A stretch of 6,692 bases of DNA from an uncultured Erysipelotrichaceae bacterium (GTDB taxonomy: Bacteria; Bacillota_I; Bacilli_A; RF39; UBA660). This document shows, one piece after another, positions 5,649 through 6,692 of the stretch (position 1 is the stretch's first letter; each line of letters opens with the position of its first letter). The stretch is taken from contig CADBRE010000158.1 in the NCBI GenBank assembly GCA_902797005.1, forward strand, positions 1 to 6,692. The letters run 5' to 3'. Below the pieces are notes generated by a model that ran no database searches, was not told where the DNA came from, and saw only the letters and a program-made list of their open reading frames with translations. The position numbers were made by a program, and so were the translations under genes.

Positions 5649-6692
5649 ATGAAACATAATAAATATCTAATAATATCAGTAACATCTATCATAATGATAG
5701 TAGCTTTAGGAGTATCGTTTGCTTATTTTGCACCAGCAATCGAGGGAATAGGCTCTAATATGTCAATTACTGTTGGAAAACTAGAACTAGATGTGTCTGA
5801 CTCTAATGTAATAGTCAATCCTCAAACACCATTAAAACCTATATATGCTTCACAAGTTGATACTAGTTCTGATGCATATAGAAATACATTTACAGTAGCA
5901 AATAGCAGTGATTCAGCAACTGAAGTATGTTACTCTATATCATTAGCAGTAGATTCTATAGGAGCAAATATAGCTAATAAATGGTTTAAATATAAATTAA
6001 CAGATGGAACTAATACAGTTACAGGAACTTTTCAAAATGCTACAGCTGGAGCAACTAAAGAACTATTAACTGGATACTATAAAGGAAAAGGTGACACAAG
6101 TTCAAACAGCTACACTTTAACACTATGGCTTGAATATGATGAAATTGAAGATCAAAGCTTTATATTAAAAGGCGATGATACATCTAGAACATTCTCTGGG
6201 CACTTATTAGCTAATGGAGAAAGTAAAACTTGCACAAACTCACCTACATACTTAAAAGATGTAATTCTAGCAGATAACTGGGCTGAAAAAGAATCTGCTG
6301 TTTCAGAAAGAACAAACTTTAACACTGTATATCCGGCCACTTCATCAGATACTAGGACATTCTTCAAAACAAACAATGCCGAGTTAGGCGAAACGGTATT
6401 CTATTATGCAGGAGATGCAAGAAACAACTGGGTAATATTTGGAAAATGTCCAGAAACTGGAGGGAAGAATTGTACACCTGGAAATGATTTATACTGGAGA
6501 ATAATAAGAACAAATGAAGAATCAACTGGTGGGGGAATTAGACTTTTATATTCAGGAAGCGGACTTCAAGTAGATGAAAATGATGTTCACCAAATAAAAG
6601 CAGTTCAAAATGGATATATAGGAACATCTAACTGGTATGCTGATAATAAAACACCATATAATGTAGGATATACAAAAGCAGATGGAACATAT
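5649..6692 (+). CDS. Secreted surface protein with SipW-like signal peptide, 3' end outside window
   Basis: The frame is open from the ATG at 5649 (AAAGAGG 8 bases upstream) to the right edge, 348 residues with no stop. The N-terminus has a short basic start (MKHNK), a hydrophobic stretch to about residue 22, and GVSFAYF at 21-27. This resembles the G-x-x-x-AYF pattern of SipW-processed TasA/camelysin-type proteins. It is followed by Thr/Ser/Asn-rich, probably beta-rich extracellular sequence. Cysteines are at 94, 195, 267 and 275. From about residue 250, YYAGDARNNWVIFGKC then YWRIIR (282-287) and GIRLLYSG resemble a domain I associate with large surface proteins of uncultured gut Bacillota; its function is unknown to me. 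Wall anchoring would be downstream of the window. Expression may depend on the terminator and G tract just upstream. Confidence 0.8.
   Translation, partial: MKHNKYLIISVTSIIMIVALGVSFAYFAPAIEGIGSNMSITVGKLELDVSDSNVIVNPQTPLKPIYASQVDTSSDAYRNTFTVANSSDSATEVCYSISLAVDSIGANIANKWFKYKLTDGTNTVTGTFQNATAGATKELLTGYYKGKGDTSSNSYTLTLWLEYDEIEDQSFILKGDDTSRTFSGHLLANGESKTCTNSPTYLKDVILADNWAEKESAVSERTNFNTVYPATSSDTRTFFKTNNAELGETVFYYAGDARNNWVIFGKCPETGGKNCTPGNDLYWRIIRTNEESTGGGIRLLYSGSGLQVDENDVHQIKAVQNGYIGTSNWYADNKTPYNVGYTKADGTY

Noticed and set aside
97..6376. Minus-strand open frames of 60-83 codons across the window
   Set aside because: They all lie antisense to well-supported genes, are rich in Leu/Ser/Phe from reversed A+T-rich codons, and have no recognisable domains.
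1..6692. tRNA, rRNA or CRISPR features
   Set aside because: No cloverleaf, rRNA-like stretch or regularly spaced repeat array was seen on either strand.

Overview
The window is very A+T-rich DNA, with heavy use of AGA, ATA and TTA codons, TAA stops and AAGGAG-type ribosome binding sites. Tryptophan is encoded by TGG and no gene reads through TGA. Together with an IS256-family element and a surface protein carrying a SipW-like signal peptide, this suggests a low-GC Bacillota, most likely a Bacilli- or Clostridia-type gut organism. That placement is inference; no marker gene is present.

Layout, left to right, all on the + strand. (1) Positions 2-2992: the 3' part of a large SNF2-family helicase gene. 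The reading frame is open to the left edge and encodes a SWIM zinc-finger motif upstream of the first in-window Met. (2) Positions 2993-3093: a short spacer with a possible extended -10 promoter and one arm of an inverted repeat. (3) Positions 3094-5451: a complete 2358-bp IS256/Mutator-family insertion sequence with 24-bp imperfect terminal inverted repeats and a perfect 8-bp target duplication, TAAAAACC. It carries two genes. The second is an intact DDE transposase. The first looks like a truncated, catalytically degenerate relative of the transposase core. The left end is a long palindrome whose 3' arm holds the ribosome binding site of the first gene. (4) Positions 5452-5648: a leader region with a 22-codon ORF containing an 11-G homopolymer, followed by a Rho-independent terminator. 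(5) Positions 5649-6692: the 5' part of a secreted surface protein gene that runs off the right edge.

Two points stand out. First, the IS carries its own apparently dead transposase paralogue, translated from an SD buried in a 22-pair hairpin. Second, the leader in front of the surface gene looks like a possible phase-variable attenuator. With 11 Gs, translation stops about 35 nt before the terminator. With one G more (or two fewer), the leader frame would stay open to a stop inside the terminator loop, where a ribosome could block the hairpin and let transcription reach the surface gene. Removing the IS and one target copy rejoins a perfect 10-bp stem between the upstream promoter candidate and the leader's ribosome binding site. 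The insertion therefore appears to have split the 5' leader of the surface gene, and an outward-facing promoter candidate lies in the right end of the IS.
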